DNA of 64,000 bases, taken from assembly GCF_038637725.1 (NCBI RefSeq), contig NZ_CP152052.1, positions 851,501 to 915,500 of the forward strand, in the 5' to 3' direction. A program made the translations under genes and the position numbers. Source of the DNA: Psychrobacillus sp. FSL H8-0483 (GTDB lineage Bacteria; Bacillota; Bacilli; Bacillales_A; Planococcaceae). Shown piece after piece: positions 1 through 9,115 of the stretch. Each line of letters starts with the position of its first letter. Positions within the stretch are counted from its first letter, which is position 1. The notes beneath the pieces were generated by a model that was not told where the DNA came from, did no database searches, and saw only the letters and a list, made by a program, of their open reading frames with translations.

Positions 1-88
1 GATTGAATGGACAGCAGACTGGGTAGCAAATGATGGAGAAACGATCAATAAACCAACTCACTTTCAGGAAAGGAAGGGGCAATTCTAA
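1..88 (+). CDS. 3' end of a gene cut by the window edge
   Basis: An open frame enters from the left edge (codons begin at base 2) and ends at a TAA at 86-88, giving 28 residues ending ERKGQF. The stop is directly followed by the ATG of the next gene, so the two are almost certainly co-transcribed and translationally coupled. The tail is too short for me to assign a family. Given the downstream genes it probably belongs to the same catabolic unit, but that is inference. Confidence 0.6.
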   Translation, partial: IEWTADWVANDGETINKPTHFQERKGQF

Positions 89-1144
89 ATGACTTTATCG
101 CAAGAACTAGAGAAACATCTACATGAAGGAGCCTTTATCCCAGCTCATCCTTTAGCATTGACAAGTGATAAACAATTGGATGAATATTCCCAAAGAAGAT
201 TGACTAGATACTATATAGAGGCTGGAGTAGGCGGGATTGCAGTTGGCGTTCATACAACTCAATTTGAAATAAGAGACCCAGCGTTTAATCTGTACGAAAT
301 TGTTTTACGTTTGGCGATGGAGGAAGTTGAAAAAGCACAGTTACAGCGTCCGTTCATCAAAATAGCAGGTGTCTGCGGAGGTACCGAACAAGCATTAGAA
401 GAAACGAAAATAGCTAAAAGACTAGGCTATGATCTGGTGCTTTTAAGTAACGGTGGGTTACATGATTATTCAGAAAAGGAACTTATTGAACGGACGAAAG
501 TTGTTGCGGAGGAATTACCGGTATTTGGGTTTTATTTACAGCCAGCTGTTGGAGGACGAATTTTTAGCTACGAATTTTGGGAGGAATTTGCCAGTATCCA
601 AAACGTAGTAGGTATTAAAATGGCGCCTTTTGATCGTTATTTAACATTGGATGTAATTCGAGCTGTTTGTGCCTCTCCAAGAAGAGATGAAATTGCACTC
701 TACACTGGAAATGACGATAATATTGTTTTGGATTTATTTACAACATACGAATTTGAAGTGGATGGCCAAATGGAAAGTAAAAGCATAGTGGGTGGTCTTT
801 TAGGTCATTGGTCGGTATGGACGCACGAGGCCGTAAACCTTTTTGAAAAAATAAAACAGGCTCGACTTCATAACGAACTAGATAATCGTTGGTTTTCCAT
901 TGCTCAAAATGTAACAGATGCAAATTCTGCATTCTTTGATTCTAAAAATGCCTTCAAGGGAAGTATTGCTGGGATTAATGAAGTACTAACTAGACAAGGG
1001 CTACTGCAGGGGAATTGGTGTTTAACTGATCATGAAGTATTAAGTCCAGGTCAAGCAGAGGAAATCAATCGTGTTTATGCAACCTATCCACAGTTAAATG
1101 ATGATGCATTTGTACAGGATTTTCTTCGTCGTGATAAAGAATAA
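89..1144 (+). CDS. Dihydrodipicolinate synthase family protein (DapA-like aldolase/lyase)
   Basis: This 351-residue protein has the TIM-barrel pattern of the DapA/NanA superfamily: class I aldolases and lyases that form a Schiff base between a lysine and a 2-oxo acid. The expected lysine lies in GIKMAPFD at about residue 177, and the tyrosine position is matched in GFYLQPAVGG (about residue 149). It is longer than true DapA (about 290 aa) and sits next to a Gfo/Idh/MocA oxidoreductase and a regulator instead of lysine genes, so a role in sugar-acid or related carbon catabolism is more likely than lysine synthesis. The ATG touches the previous stop codon, and a purine-rich ribosome site (AGGAAAGGAAGGGG) precedes it. 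The substrate cannot be read from the sequence. Confidence 0.8.
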   Translation: MTLSQELEKHLHEGAFIPAHPLALTSDKQLDEYSQRRLTRYYIEAGVGGIAVGVHTTQFEIRDPAFNLYEIVLRLAMEEVEKAQLQRPFIKIAGVCGGTEQALEETKIAKRLGYDLVLLSNGGLHDYSEKELIERTKVVAEELPVFGFYLQPAVGGRIFSYEFWEEFASIQNVVGIKMAPFDRYLTLDVIRAVCASPRRDEIALYTGNDDNIVLDLFTTYEFEVDGQMESKSIVGGLLGHWSVWTHEAVNLFEKIKQARLHNELDNRWFSIAQNVTDANSAFFDSKNAFKGSIAGINEVLTRQGLLQGNWCLTDHEVLSPGQAEEINRVYATYPQLNDDAFVQDFLRRDKE

Positions 1145-1207
1145 TAAGTAGTAGGAAAAGACACATTAGCAGTCATGTGTCTTTTCGTGCTGGAAAGGAA
1201 GATTGGT

Positions 1208-2530
1208 TTGAAAACTCATATAAAGGTAGGAGTGATTGGACCACGATGGATTTATGACACGCTTGTCCGCTGTTTTAATCTTTTTCCTACCATTCAACCG
1301 ATATTTCGTTTGTCTGATGATATGGATAAAGCAAAAGAATTCACTGTGGAACTTAAGGATAAAGTGGATTGTTTATTTTATTCGGGAAGAATTCCATACT
1401 TGGTCGCTAAAGAAGAAGTGCCAATGGAAGTTCCTTCATTTTATATACCGTTAAAAGGAGCAGGCTTATACCAGGCACTATATAAAATGAAAAGTAAAAT
1501 GAATTTCACACATCTAAGCATTGATGGAATTCAAAATGATTATATTGAAATTGCAAAAAAAAATTTAGAAGAAACGTTTAGTTACGACAACTACAATGAT
1601 TTAGTTTCGTTTGAAAATGTGGATGATATAGTAAACTTTCATGTGGAGAATGTGGCAATAAATTCTAACTCAGTTGTAATTACAAGTTTAAAATTAGTAA
1701 GTGAATTATTGACAAGGAATAATATAGTGAATGAATGGCTGAAGCCTTCAGAAGAAGATATTATTGTTGCGATAGAACGAATGTTATTAGGAACTAATCA
1801 ACGAAAACAAAAAGAAATGCAAATTATAATAGGAAGAATCTTTATAGAAAATTCAACTACGCTAGCCACTGATTTTATGACAGAGCAGCAAATTCAAAAA
1901 AGAAATCATACTACATATCGATTTCTCCTCCATTTTGCTGAGCAAATGAGCGGTTATTTGACCGCATTGAGTAGTACTGAATACTTGTTTGTCACAAACC
2001 GTGGAATATTTGAAAGGGTTACAGAAGGTTATAAAGTATTGCCGATGGTAGATGAGTTAAAGAAAAAATTAGGAGTAACTTTATCAATTGGGGTAGGCTT
2101 TGGATTTTCTGCATTAGAAGCAGGTTCCCATGCGAGAGTAGCACTTATTCAAGCGCAAGAAAATGGAGGGGCTGGCTGCTATATCGTTAATGAGGATAGA
2201 AGTGTATTTGGACCAATTGATATAACTGCACCTATGAAATACCCACTTGCGGTGACAGATCAGCTATTAATACAACAATCAGAGGCAGTTGGTATGAATG
2301 CAGCGAACATAGAAAAGACGATGGCACTAATTGGAAGAAAAAAGAAAAATGAATTTACGGCCCATGAGCTAGCTTCGGTACTTGGAATTACACCAAGGAG
2401 TGCGCATAGAATTGTTCAATCTTGGTTAGATGCTTCTTTAATCGAGGTGATTGGGACAGAGAAAATATCTAGAAGAGGCAGGCCACGGCAAGTTTTCACT
2501 CTACTAAATAGTGAGGAGAATAGCATATGA
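1208..2530 (+). CDS. DNA-binding regulator with cyclase-like middle domain and C-terminal winged helix
   Basis: About 440 residues. The N-terminal part (VGVIGPRW..., about 1-130) looks like a Rossmann-type sensor domain. A middle region (about 250-350) with TLSIGVGFGFSALEAGSHARVAL resembles the ferredoxin-like fold shared by GGDEF and GTP-cyclohydrolase-III-type proteins, but no GGDEF signature is present. The C-terminus (about 370-435, ELASVLGITPRSAHRIVQSWLD, then RRGRPRQVF) is a helix-turn-helix with a basic wing. I chose the TTG at 1208 because GGAAAGGAAG lies 6-7 bases upstream; a longer ATG frame begins at 1175 without a good site. It is followed by an ATGA overlap with the oxidoreductase, so it probably regulates this operon. 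Domain assignment is moderate; the ligand is unknown. Confidence 0.65.
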   Translation: MKTHIKVGVIGPRWIYDTLVRCFNLFPTIQPIFRLSDDMDKAKEFTVELKDKVDCLFYSGRIPYLVAKEEVPMEVPSFYIPLKGAGLYQALYKMKSKMNFTHLSIDGIQNDYIEIAKKNLEETFSYDNYNDLVSFENVDDIVNFHVENVAINSNSVVITSLKLVSELLTRNNIVNEWLKPSEEDIIVAIERMLLGTNQRKQKEMQIIIGRIFIENSTTLATDFMTEQQIQKRNHTTYRFLLHFAEQMSGYLTALSSTEYLFVTNRGIFERVTEGYKVLPMVDELKKKLGVTLSIGVGFGFSALEAGSHARVALIQAQENGGAGCYIVNEDRSVFGPIDITAPMKYPLAVTDQLLIQQSEAVGMNAANIEKTMALIGRKKKNEFTAHELASVLGITPRSAHRIVQSWLDASLIEVIGTEKISRRGRPRQVFTLLNSEENSI

Positions 2531-3393
2531 AAATAGGTTTAATCGGTTTGGATACGTCACATAGTGAAATTTTCACGAGATTATTAAATGATTCGGAGGA
2601 TTCTTATCATGTTACAGGGGCTGAAATAACACATGCTATCCCAACATATTCAGAGGATTTACCTATTAGCCGAGAACGTTTCACTAATTACTATGAAATA
2701 GTCACCAATAAATATGGAGTTATTCCAGTTGAAGACGTTGAAGAGCTTATGGCTGCTGTCGATGCTGTAATCATTGGGACAGTAGATGGAAGAAATCATC
2801 TAGATTGGTTTAAGAAAATAGTGAGCTATAGTAAACCAATTTTCATCGATAAACCAGTTGTCATGAGTAGCAGGGAAATGCAAGAATTGATCCGTTTAAG
2901 TAGTGAACATAACACACCGGTCATGAGTTCCTCATCTTTAAGATATTCAGAATCTGTTGCATCCGTTGCGAATAACCCAGATATACAGAGTGGCTACTTT
3001 TTCGGACCGACCCCTCGTCAAGAACAAATCTCAGGATACTTTTGGTATGGAATTCACTTACTTGAAATGGTTGTCACAATCTTTGGTACTGAAGTTGAAA
3101 AAATGAAAATAGAGAAATATACGGATTGTGAACAAATTCATATGACATTTGCTAGTGGAAAACATGTAATCATTCGAGGAGAAAACGAGTGGCATAATCG
3201 TTTTGGAGCAATCCTTCATTCTAAGGCAAGTGTTCAATCCCTACGCTTGTGGGAAGAAGATAAACCTTATTATGCTGGTTTAATCGAGCAAGTCGTTCAG
3301 TTTTTTGAAACTGGATTATCTCCGGTAGGGATAGAAGAGACCGAGAAAATCGTTGGTTTGATTGAAAAGATCAATCTATTAAGTAATGAGTAG
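2527..3393 (+). CDS. Gfo/Idh/MocA family oxidoreductase
   Basis: 288 residues with an N-terminal Rossmann fold (MKIGLIGLDTSH; the glycine loop is a variant) and the family's lysine-proline motif in PIFIDKPVV at about residue 115, which in characterised members holds the catalytic lysine. Such enzymes oxidise or reduce sugars, inositols and sugar acids with NAD(P). It is slightly short for the family (usually 330-390). The start codon overlaps the stop of the regulator by 4 bases (ATGA), a strong sign of one operon. A terminator follows at once. Substrate unknown; a pathway shared with the DapA-like enzyme is inferred from position. Confidence 0.78.
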   Translation: MKIGLIGLDTSHSEIFTRLLNDSEDSYHVTGAEITHAIPTYSEDLPISRERFTNYYEIVTNKYGVIPVEDVEELMAAVDAVIIGTVDGRNHLDWFKKIVSYSKPIFIDKPVVMSSREMQELIRLSSEHNTPVMSSSSLRYSESVASVANNPDIQSGYFFGPTPRQEQISGYFWYGIHLLEMVVTIFGTEVEKMKIEKYTDCEQIHMTFASGKHVIIRGENEWHNRFGAILHSKASVQSLRLWEEDKPYYAGLIEQVVQFFETGLSPVGIEETEKIVGLIEKINLLSNE

Positions 3394-3396
3394 TGA

Positions 3397-3439
3397 GCCG
3401 TTAGAGGTGATTCAATCACTTCTAGCGGCCTATCTTTTT
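3397..3439 (+). terminator. Intrinsic terminator of the DapA-like/oxidoreductase operon
   Basis: A 14-bp stem (GCCGTTAGAGGTGA with TCACTTCTAGCGGC, two G-U pairs) and a 5-base loop precede TATCTTTTT, immediately after the stop at 3393. Confidence 0.85.
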
Positions 3440-3552
3440 GCCCCAAAGTGGGGAAAAAGTGGGAGAGAAAAAAGGAAACAGCCAAAAGTAACAGCGGTTG
3501 ATTTCTACAAATACCTGCAGAAAATTTTGACGGACCTACGACTCACGGCATT

Positions 3553-3697
3553 CATCAAAACCTAGGAATTTTAGTTGCATATATGCCCTGGTCAAAACCG
3601 ATCTAGGCAGCTTGTAGTAAATAAACGAAAGAAGCCGTATATTCGATTAATAAAATCGTGATATACGGCTTTTTGTGATACGTACCGGAATAGTGGG
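3553..3697. repeat. Dispersed repeat with terminator, copy 1
   Basis: About 145 bp that recurs at 6921-7061. Shared blocks include ATCAAAACCT, a partly conserved middle, a hairpin at 3634-3669 (GCCGTATAT paired with ATATACGGC) with TTTTT, and the tail GTACCGGAATAGTG. The rest of 3440-3793 shows no gene. Confidence 0.75.
3634..3674 (+). terminator. Hairpin terminator inside the dispersed repeat
   Basis: Stem GCCGTATATTCGAT / ATCGTGATATACGGC with a short AT loop and a TTTTT tail. An almost identical hairpin sits at 7000-7040. Confidence 0.75.
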
Positions 3698-3761
3698 CAT
3701 ATTTTTTATAATTCGGGCTTACGGAGCTCTTTTGCCAAAGTATAATTTTTTATTAATAAGC

Positions 3762-3785
3762 CGGCCAGAAAATATTCCCTGGCCG
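3762..3785 (-). terminator. Hairpin after the DUF5050-like gene
   Basis: Perfect 7-bp arms CGGCCAG / CTGGCCG around a 10-base loop, 9 bases beyond the minus-strand stop at 3794. The following minus-strand sequence is AT-rich but has no clean T run, so efficiency is uncertain. Confidence 0.5.
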
Positions 3786-3793
3786 ACATGTAT

Positions 3794-4882
3794 TCAATAT
3801 TTCTCTTCAAAATAGGCAGTCTTTACAAAGTAGCTAACTATACCGGTGTTGATATCAACCTTGACTTTTTTCGCGTCTGCAGGAAGTTTGATATCTTTTA
3901 TAGTTGTACCATTCTTGTCTATTATAGAAGCTCCAGTTGTGGTATATGTTTCCCAGTCATAATTTAATATAGCAAATTGATTTAGGGTTTTAGAGTGATC
4001 TTCAATATAATAGAAAGTTTTATCTTTTACTTCAACCATTTTTCCAGTTGCAAAGTCATAGACGGATGTTTGGTAGTCAGCGTTTTCAAAGTATATACCT
4101 GAATCGGTGAACTTGTAATTTGCAGGTCCACAAGGGAGCATACCTTGTATATCGTCTTTAATCGATTTTAATTGTGTCGATTTCTTTCCGTTGAGGTCCA
4201 TTTTATAGAATTTATTGTCCTTTAAGTAATAAATTTCATTGGTATCTGAAAGAATATAATCATCTATAGACTTAGCTATTTCTACTTTATTTTTACCATT
4301 AGCATCCATTTTATATAGGGTGTAATTTTCTAAAAAGTCTTTATTTACTTTCGTATAATAGATAGTGTTTTCCTTAACCTGTACTGCATCCCCAGTAGCA
4401 TTTGCTAGAGTATCCTTAGTTAGTAGTGTCTCTTTTCCGTTAGCAGCTTTTTTATAAAGTAAAGTGAAAGCGGAGACAGCACCTCCACAGCCACCTGAAT
4501 GTGTAGTTTCCCCTAAGTACTTCTGAAACAGTAGTTCTTTTCCAATTTCAAGAGGATCAGAGAACTGTGTATAATCCGGATAGTACTCTTCTAATACTTG
4601 TTTTGATGTGGTGACTTCACCTAGTTTAAAATGTCTATTATCTTCATTTACGTCTAATTTGACTACGGGTTTTTCTATTTCTACTAGCTTATGAGTATTA
4701 TCTTTAATGATCAAAGTAGCTTTCTTTGTATTCGGTACTACTTGATAAATTCCAGGTGCAGCTCCGTTTTCATAAGAAAGTGGAACATAAATTGCTTTTC
4801 CAGCAGCCAGTGATTGGCTTGGCAATAAAAGCATAGACGTTAAAACTATCCACCCGATGATTCGTTTCTTTTTAAATGACAT
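3794..4882 (-). CDS. Secreted protein with DUF5050-like beta-propeller repeats
   Basis: 362 residues with a clear signal peptide (MSFKKKRIIGWIVLTSMLLLPSQSLA, cleaved after about residue 26). The mature part has repeated segments of the type IYYTKVN...LYKMDANGKNK and IYYLKDNKFYKMDLNGKK (about 175-260), typical of DUF5050 or Tol-like propeller proteins that display extracellular beta-blades. A GGCGG stretch near residue 133 and a later lone cysteine (LPCGPANYKF) could form a disulfide. No anchor motif is visible, so it is probably released or held by partners. It is a monocistronic minus-strand gene; the molecular role is unknown. Confidence 0.65.
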   Translation of the reverse strand: MSFKKKRIIGWIVLTSMLLLPSQSLAAGKAIYVPLSYENGAAPGIYQVVPNTKKATLIIKDNTHKLVEIEKPVVKLDVNEDNRHFKLGEVTTSKQVLEEYYPDYTQFSDPLEIGKELLFQKYLGETTHSGGCGGAVSAFTLLYKKAANGKETLLTKDTLANATGDAVQVKENTIYYTKVNKDFLENYTLYKMDANGKNKVEIAKSIDDYILSDTNEIYYLKDNKFYKMDLNGKKSTQLKSIKDDIQGMLPCGPANYKFTDSGIYFENADYQTSVYDFATGKMVEVKDKTFYYIEDHSKTLNQFAILNYDWETYTTTGASIIDKNGTTIKDIKLPADAKKVKVDINTGIVSYFVKTAYFEEKY

Positions 4883-5073
4883 AAATAATCCCCATTCCTA
4901 CTGAGTATTTTTTACTACAATAGTTATATTGTATGGTGAAATATAGACCGCATATACGTAGTTTCGTTCCACAAATACCGACATATTTGGCATGGGTTTT
5001 TCTTCATATAAAAGCATTTAGCTCGGCGGCGTTACCCCGTGGAAAGCGAATACCAGAACTCTAAATTACTAGA

Positions 5074-5122
5074 AAATAGTGTTGGCTTTCTCTATATTAT
5101 CGAGATAGCCAACACTATTTTT
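5074..5122 (+). terminator. Long hairpin with T-tract upstream of the SLH-NlpC gene
   Basis: Arms around AAATAGTGTTGGC / GCCAACACTATTT, about 17 paired bases, followed by TTATTT. No plus-strand gene ends just before it, so it could be an attenuator in the leader of the gene at 5264 or an orphan terminator. The rest of 4883-5263 holds the promoter region of the minus-strand gene and a short GC-rich patch (5020-5052, CCGTGGAAAGCGA) resembling a decayed bacillary repeat. Confidence 0.6.
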
Positions 5123-5263
5123 ATTTATATGGACTTTTTAAGTGACCTCGACGCAGTCACTTCACACTCCAAATTATTCCGTTACTTATTAACCATAAGT
5201 GGGTATATCCTACCTGCATAACTCGTATATATAATTCAATGTGAAAAACTGAAGGAGGTTTAC

Positions 5264-6847
5264 ATGTACAAAAAGTTATTAGCAATTTTTATTGTATTAG
5301 TATTGGTCGCTGTCCCAAATAGTAAAGCATTGGCTGAATCCATATTTCAAGATGTCACCGACAAATACTCTTCAAAAGCTGAGTTCGATTATCTAATAGA
5401 AAAAGGAATTCTTAAAGCGAACCCTGAAGTTAATTTTGGGATAAATGAGGGAATTACACGAATTCAAGCAGTAGAAATCCTCGTACAAGCACTTAATTTA
5501 GATCTAGAAAATCGACCAGTTCCTACTTTTGCTGATATCAAACCAGAAGATGAAAAGTTTCCACTTATCGCTGCAATAGTTGATGAGAAAATCATGAGTG
5601 GTAATGAAAACTGGGAGTTTAAACCTAATGATAAATTGACTAGAGGACAGATGGCGGCCATTCTTGTCAATGCATTTAACCTTACTGGTACAACAGATGA
5701 ACTTTTCAAAGATGTACCAACTACTTATTGGGCATTCGAATCAATCCAAGTACTCGTAGCTAATAAAATAATAAGTGTATATCCAAATAATATATATAAA
5801 CCAACTGCTTTTATTACCAAATCCGATTTTGTCGTATTACTTGCTCGGATATTAAATCCCACATTCAGAAAGGATGTTAGCACATCCAATCCTGTTCTAG
5901 AGCAAGGACAGACACCAGTGTCATGCGAAAAGCCAAGCGAAACAAAAACATATAAAGTAAATGTCCAAGTAACTTCTCTTTGGAATAAGCCGAACACGCA
6001 CCGAACTGTAGATAGACCATCCCTTACCAACCCAGTAGATATACCAAAATGGACTAAAGATATGAATTTGACTCAAAAATGGTGGCTTGTGGGAAAAATA
6101 GATACGCAAGCTTTATATGGGGATGAAGTAACTGTTCTAAAAAGTAGTGGAAATTGGTACCAAATAGCTGTAAAGGATCAATTTGTACCGTATCAAAAAG
6201 CAGGTTATCCAGGCTGGGTACCCAAATCCCATGTAACAAAATCATCGACTGATTATACGGATTGTTCGATTGCTATCGTAACATCCAAATTAGCAACCCT
6301 CCACAATCTAGTAAATAAGAAGAAGTTTATGGACATTAGCTTTTCTACAATCCTCCCAGTACTAAAAGAAGAGGGAGAATGGCTACATATCCAGACACCT
6401 GGAAATGGTGTAAAACTGTTGAAAAAAGAAGATGCAAAAACAGTTAAAAGTTATAAGGATGTACCAAAACCAACCCAAGCCGAAATAGTGTATGAGGCAA
6501 AGAGATTCTTAGGTCTTCCTTATCTATGGGCAGGTACTTCAGCACTTGGATATGACTGTTCAGGTATTATTTACGCTGTATACAAAGCTCATGGAATTCT
6601 CATTCCGCGAGATTCTTTCTATCAAGCTACAAAAGGCACACCAGTAGCCAAAAAGAATTTACAACCGGGGGATTTAGTGTTTTTTGCCGGTAATGGAGGA
6701 AAAGGAAAAGTATATCACGTCGGTTTATATATCGGCTCTGGTAAAATGCTTCATGCACCACATGCATCATCCAAAGTGAAAATTGAAGCTATTGATGCAG
6801 GAAACTTTAAAAGAAATTATTCTGGTGCTAGAAGGTACCTTGAGTAA
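5264..6847 (+). CDS. SLH-anchored NlpC/P60 cell-wall peptidase
   Basis: 527 residues. A signal peptide (1-25) precedes three S-layer-homology modules at about 27-85, 87-145 and 146-205 (FQDV..., FADI..., FKDVP...TYWAFESIQ), which bind pyruvylated wall polymer. A middle region (about 225-390) looks like two SH3-type wall-binding repeats. The C-terminal NlpC/P60 domain (about 405-527) has the catalytic triad visible: Cys432 in YDCSG, His485 in YHVGLY and His497 in LHAPH. Enzymes of this class cut gamma-D-glutamyl-diamino-acid bonds in peptidoglycan. The ATG is preceded by AAGGAGG. Monocistronic; probably acts outside the cell in wall turnover. Confidence 0.88.
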   Translation: MYKKLLAIFIVLVLVAVPNSKALAESIFQDVTDKYSSKAEFDYLIEKGILKANPEVNFGINEGITRIQAVEILVQALNLDLENRPVPTFADIKPEDEKFPLIAAIVDEKIMSGNENWEFKPNDKLTRGQMAAILVNAFNLTGTTDELFKDVPTTYWAFESIQVLVANKIISVYPNNIYKPTAFITKSDFVVLLARILNPTFRKDVSTSNPVLEQGQTPVSCEKPSETKTYKVNVQVTSLWNKPNTHRTVDRPSLTNPVDIPKWTKDMNLTQKWWLVGKIDTQALYGDEVTVLKSSGNWYQIAVKDQFVPYQKAGYPGWVPKSHVTKSSTDYTDCSIAIVTSKLATLHNLVNKKKFMDISFSTILPVLKEEGEWLHIQTPGNGVKLLKKEDAKTVKSYKDVPKPTQAEIVYEAKRFLGLPYLWAGTSALGYDCSGIIYAVYKAHGILIPRDSFYQATKGTPVAKKNLQPGDLVFFAGNGGKGKVYHVGLYIGSGKMLHAPHASSKVKIEAIDAGNFKRNYSGARRYLE

Positions 6848-6920
6848 TGCGTCTCTTAAAATGCGTCCCTGTGTTAGAAACTAAAAAAATATTTGGTAGT
6901 TCTACCGAATCTTGAAATCT

Positions 6921-7061
6921 ATCAAAACCTGGCGACTTTAGATCGCTAAATACCTTAGTCAAAAACAATCCAGGCAATATGTAGTACAAAATAAAATAAG
7001 CCGTATATTCGATTAAAAAAATCGTGATATACGGCTTTTTGTGATGCGTACCGGAATAGTG
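6921..7061. repeat. Dispersed repeat with terminator, copy 2
   Basis: Second copy of the element at 3553-3697, again placed just past a gene end and again holding the GCCGTATAT hairpin. Both copies end GTACCGGAATAGTG. Confidence 0.75.
7000..7040 (+). terminator. Terminator after the SLH-NlpC gene
   Basis: Same stem as the hairpin at 3634 (GCCGTATATTCGAT / ATCGTGATATACGGC) with TTTTT. Confidence 0.75.
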
Positions 7062-7242
7062 TTCGGGGGAGAGTGTTTTTTAGTGGATTTAGTTGAAATT
7101 GAATTGAGCTTAGAGCTTTTTTTCATGGGTTTAAATAATACATATAAATATACGCCGCCTAATTCAGAAAGGCTAAATAAGGAATAATGAAAATGGTAAT
7201 GCATATCATTAGGAAGGAATGAAAGTATTTAAAATAGGAGGA

Positions 7243-8850
7243 ATGTAACTGTTCTGTACTTCATGTCGTTCTAAAATAAATGAAGCAGCAAAATTTTGTT
7301 CAGCTTGTGGCAAAGAGATTACTGAACAAAAAGTGGACAGGGAATTGATTTATAATAGTAGAAGGAATAGAAATCGATCAGATATAAATAATCATTTACT
7401 GGGATTATTTATTGGAGAAAAAAAGCAAAACTATTACATACGAAAATGGTCAAAAGGATTGAATTCTTGGAACTGGGCGGCATTTTTCTTTTCATTATTT
7501 TGGCTTGGTTATCGGAAAATGTACAATCCAATTCTCTTGATTTTGGGAATATATTTAGTAATTGACCTAATTGTTACAATACTGGGGATAGACGATACCG
7601 TACTCAATAGTTATTTAGGATTAGCTGTTGGAGTCACTTTCGGAATTACAGGTAATAATACATATCGATTATATGCAATCAAAAGAATTCGTAAAATAAT
7701 GGAGAGTAAACCAACTAATCCTGAATTATTACACGACGAAATTCAATTGAGAGGGGGGCCAAGCTGGAAAGGTTTTTTTGCATCAGTTGGGTTATTCTCA
7801 ATTTACATTTTATTAGCAATGAGCATTTTTTCCTTTGTTCCTTCTATTAACGATACGGTAGAGTCTGAAGTAGCTTATGATATTGAATTCGATGTTATAG
7901 AAGTTCTTGAAGACAATATACAGGCTCTCCAAAATGAGCATTTTGATGACTATATGGCTATGGTGTATATAGATGATGACCAAACTATTTATGAAGAAAC
8001 AGTACAAATGGTAAGAGGTATATTTGAAAGATTTGATTTGGCATATGAAATTAGTGATTATGAATTTTTATCAATTTCCCAAAATGAAGTTAAAGTACGC
8101 GTAACTCAAACAACAACTCTAGTAGACGGAGAAGATTTTCGTAATAATGAATCAGTTTTCATCCATACACTTAGACCCCAAAAAGGAAAGTGGAAGTTTT
8201 TTGACACGGAAGTGGTGTCTGTAAGCTACTTAGATGAAGATATATCGGTTCAAAATAATGTCGATAGTTTATCTAATGAACCTACATATAAAACCTTACA
8301 TGCACCTAGTATGTTTGATTTTATTATTACGGATGAAATTGACTTAAATAATGATGGAACCCTAGAAATAGTTTCTTTTAATGGGGGACCAGAAGAAAGT
8401 AGCAACTACATGAATGAAAATGTAGAGATAAAAGTTGAATTTGATACGGGTGAAATATTTTCAGTTCCTGTTAGTGCCGAAAATCCACCTATTTTATATT
8501 TGTATGATATTAATTTAGATGGTTGGATGGAGTTGTTTTATGAAACGGGTGCTCGTATAACAGGAACGGATATGTACCAATTCACTCCTGATGGATTGGA
8601 ATATGTGGATACATTCAACGGAGCCATCGAAAAGCTAAATGCATATGAAGTATTTACTAACGAGGATTATTACACTTTAGATAGTTACTTGAAAGTTACT
8701 AATCATTAGGAAGCGCAAAATGATGGAGTTACAGAAAATGATACTAATGTATCTAATGAAACATCCGATAATAATTCAGAAAACCAATTATCACTTGGTA
8801 TTAATAAAGATGTGAAGGGCGTCCGAAATGGTATCTTCGGACGCCTTTAA
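7243..8850 (+). pseudogene. Zinc-ribbon DUF2628-like membrane protein, apparently interrupted by two stops
   Basis: AGGAGG at 7237-7242 is followed by ATG TAA at 7243-7248, then an open frame LFCTSCRSKINEAAKFCSACG (a CxxC...CxxC zinc ribbon typical at the very N-terminus of such proteins). Translation could restart only at a non-ATG codon such as CTG 7249 or the GTG at 7333, and the latter would lose the ribbon. The body has a DUF2628-like segment (WNWAAFFFSLFWLGYRKMY) with several membrane helices (about 30-155 counted from 7333), then an outside domain ending in an EF-like LNNDGTLEIVSFNGG region. After TAG at 8707 the same frame continues for 46 Asn/Glu-rich codons to TAA at 8848. This suggests two nonsense mutations, unless the strain is translating a shortened form 7249-8709. 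Confidence 0.6.
8815..8850 (+). terminator. CCGAAAT-type terminator hairpin
   Basis: Stem GGCGTCCGAA / TTCGGACGCC around ATGGTATC, followed by TTTAAAAG. It belongs to a hairpin family also at 13701, 18463 and 23734. Confidence 0.65.
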
Positions 8851-9115
8851 AAGATTAAGGTAGGATTTTATCTTTCATTATCCTAAGCAAATGCACTATG
8901 TCTATTCATATTTCAAGAGGGCGACGGACAAACATTCGCCATAAGATTACCGAAAATAGAGAAGCTGGATGTGACGTGGTCACAACCAGCTCCTCTAAAA
9001 ATCCCATGGTAATAGTACAGCCAATGTTTCGTCCAAAGCACGCTGGAATTGGCGAAAGACATGTTGTACTTAAAGTGCACTTGCACTTTTCTTACCTCCA
9101 GCTTTACCCCTGTGT
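8851..9115. other. Intergenic stretch with two hairpins
   Basis: It holds a hairpin at about 8964-8994 (AGCTGG...CCAGCT enclosing GTGAC/GTCAC) and a perfect inverted repeat AAAGTGCA/TGCACTTT at 9072-9089. Either could stop minus-strand transcripts from the operon ending at 9116, though neither has a strong T run. No convincing gene is present. Confidence 0.4.

Noticed and set aside
5039-5221. 60-codon frame over a hairpin
   Set aside because: It is read through the stem-loop at 5074-5122, has no ribosome site and unnatural composition.
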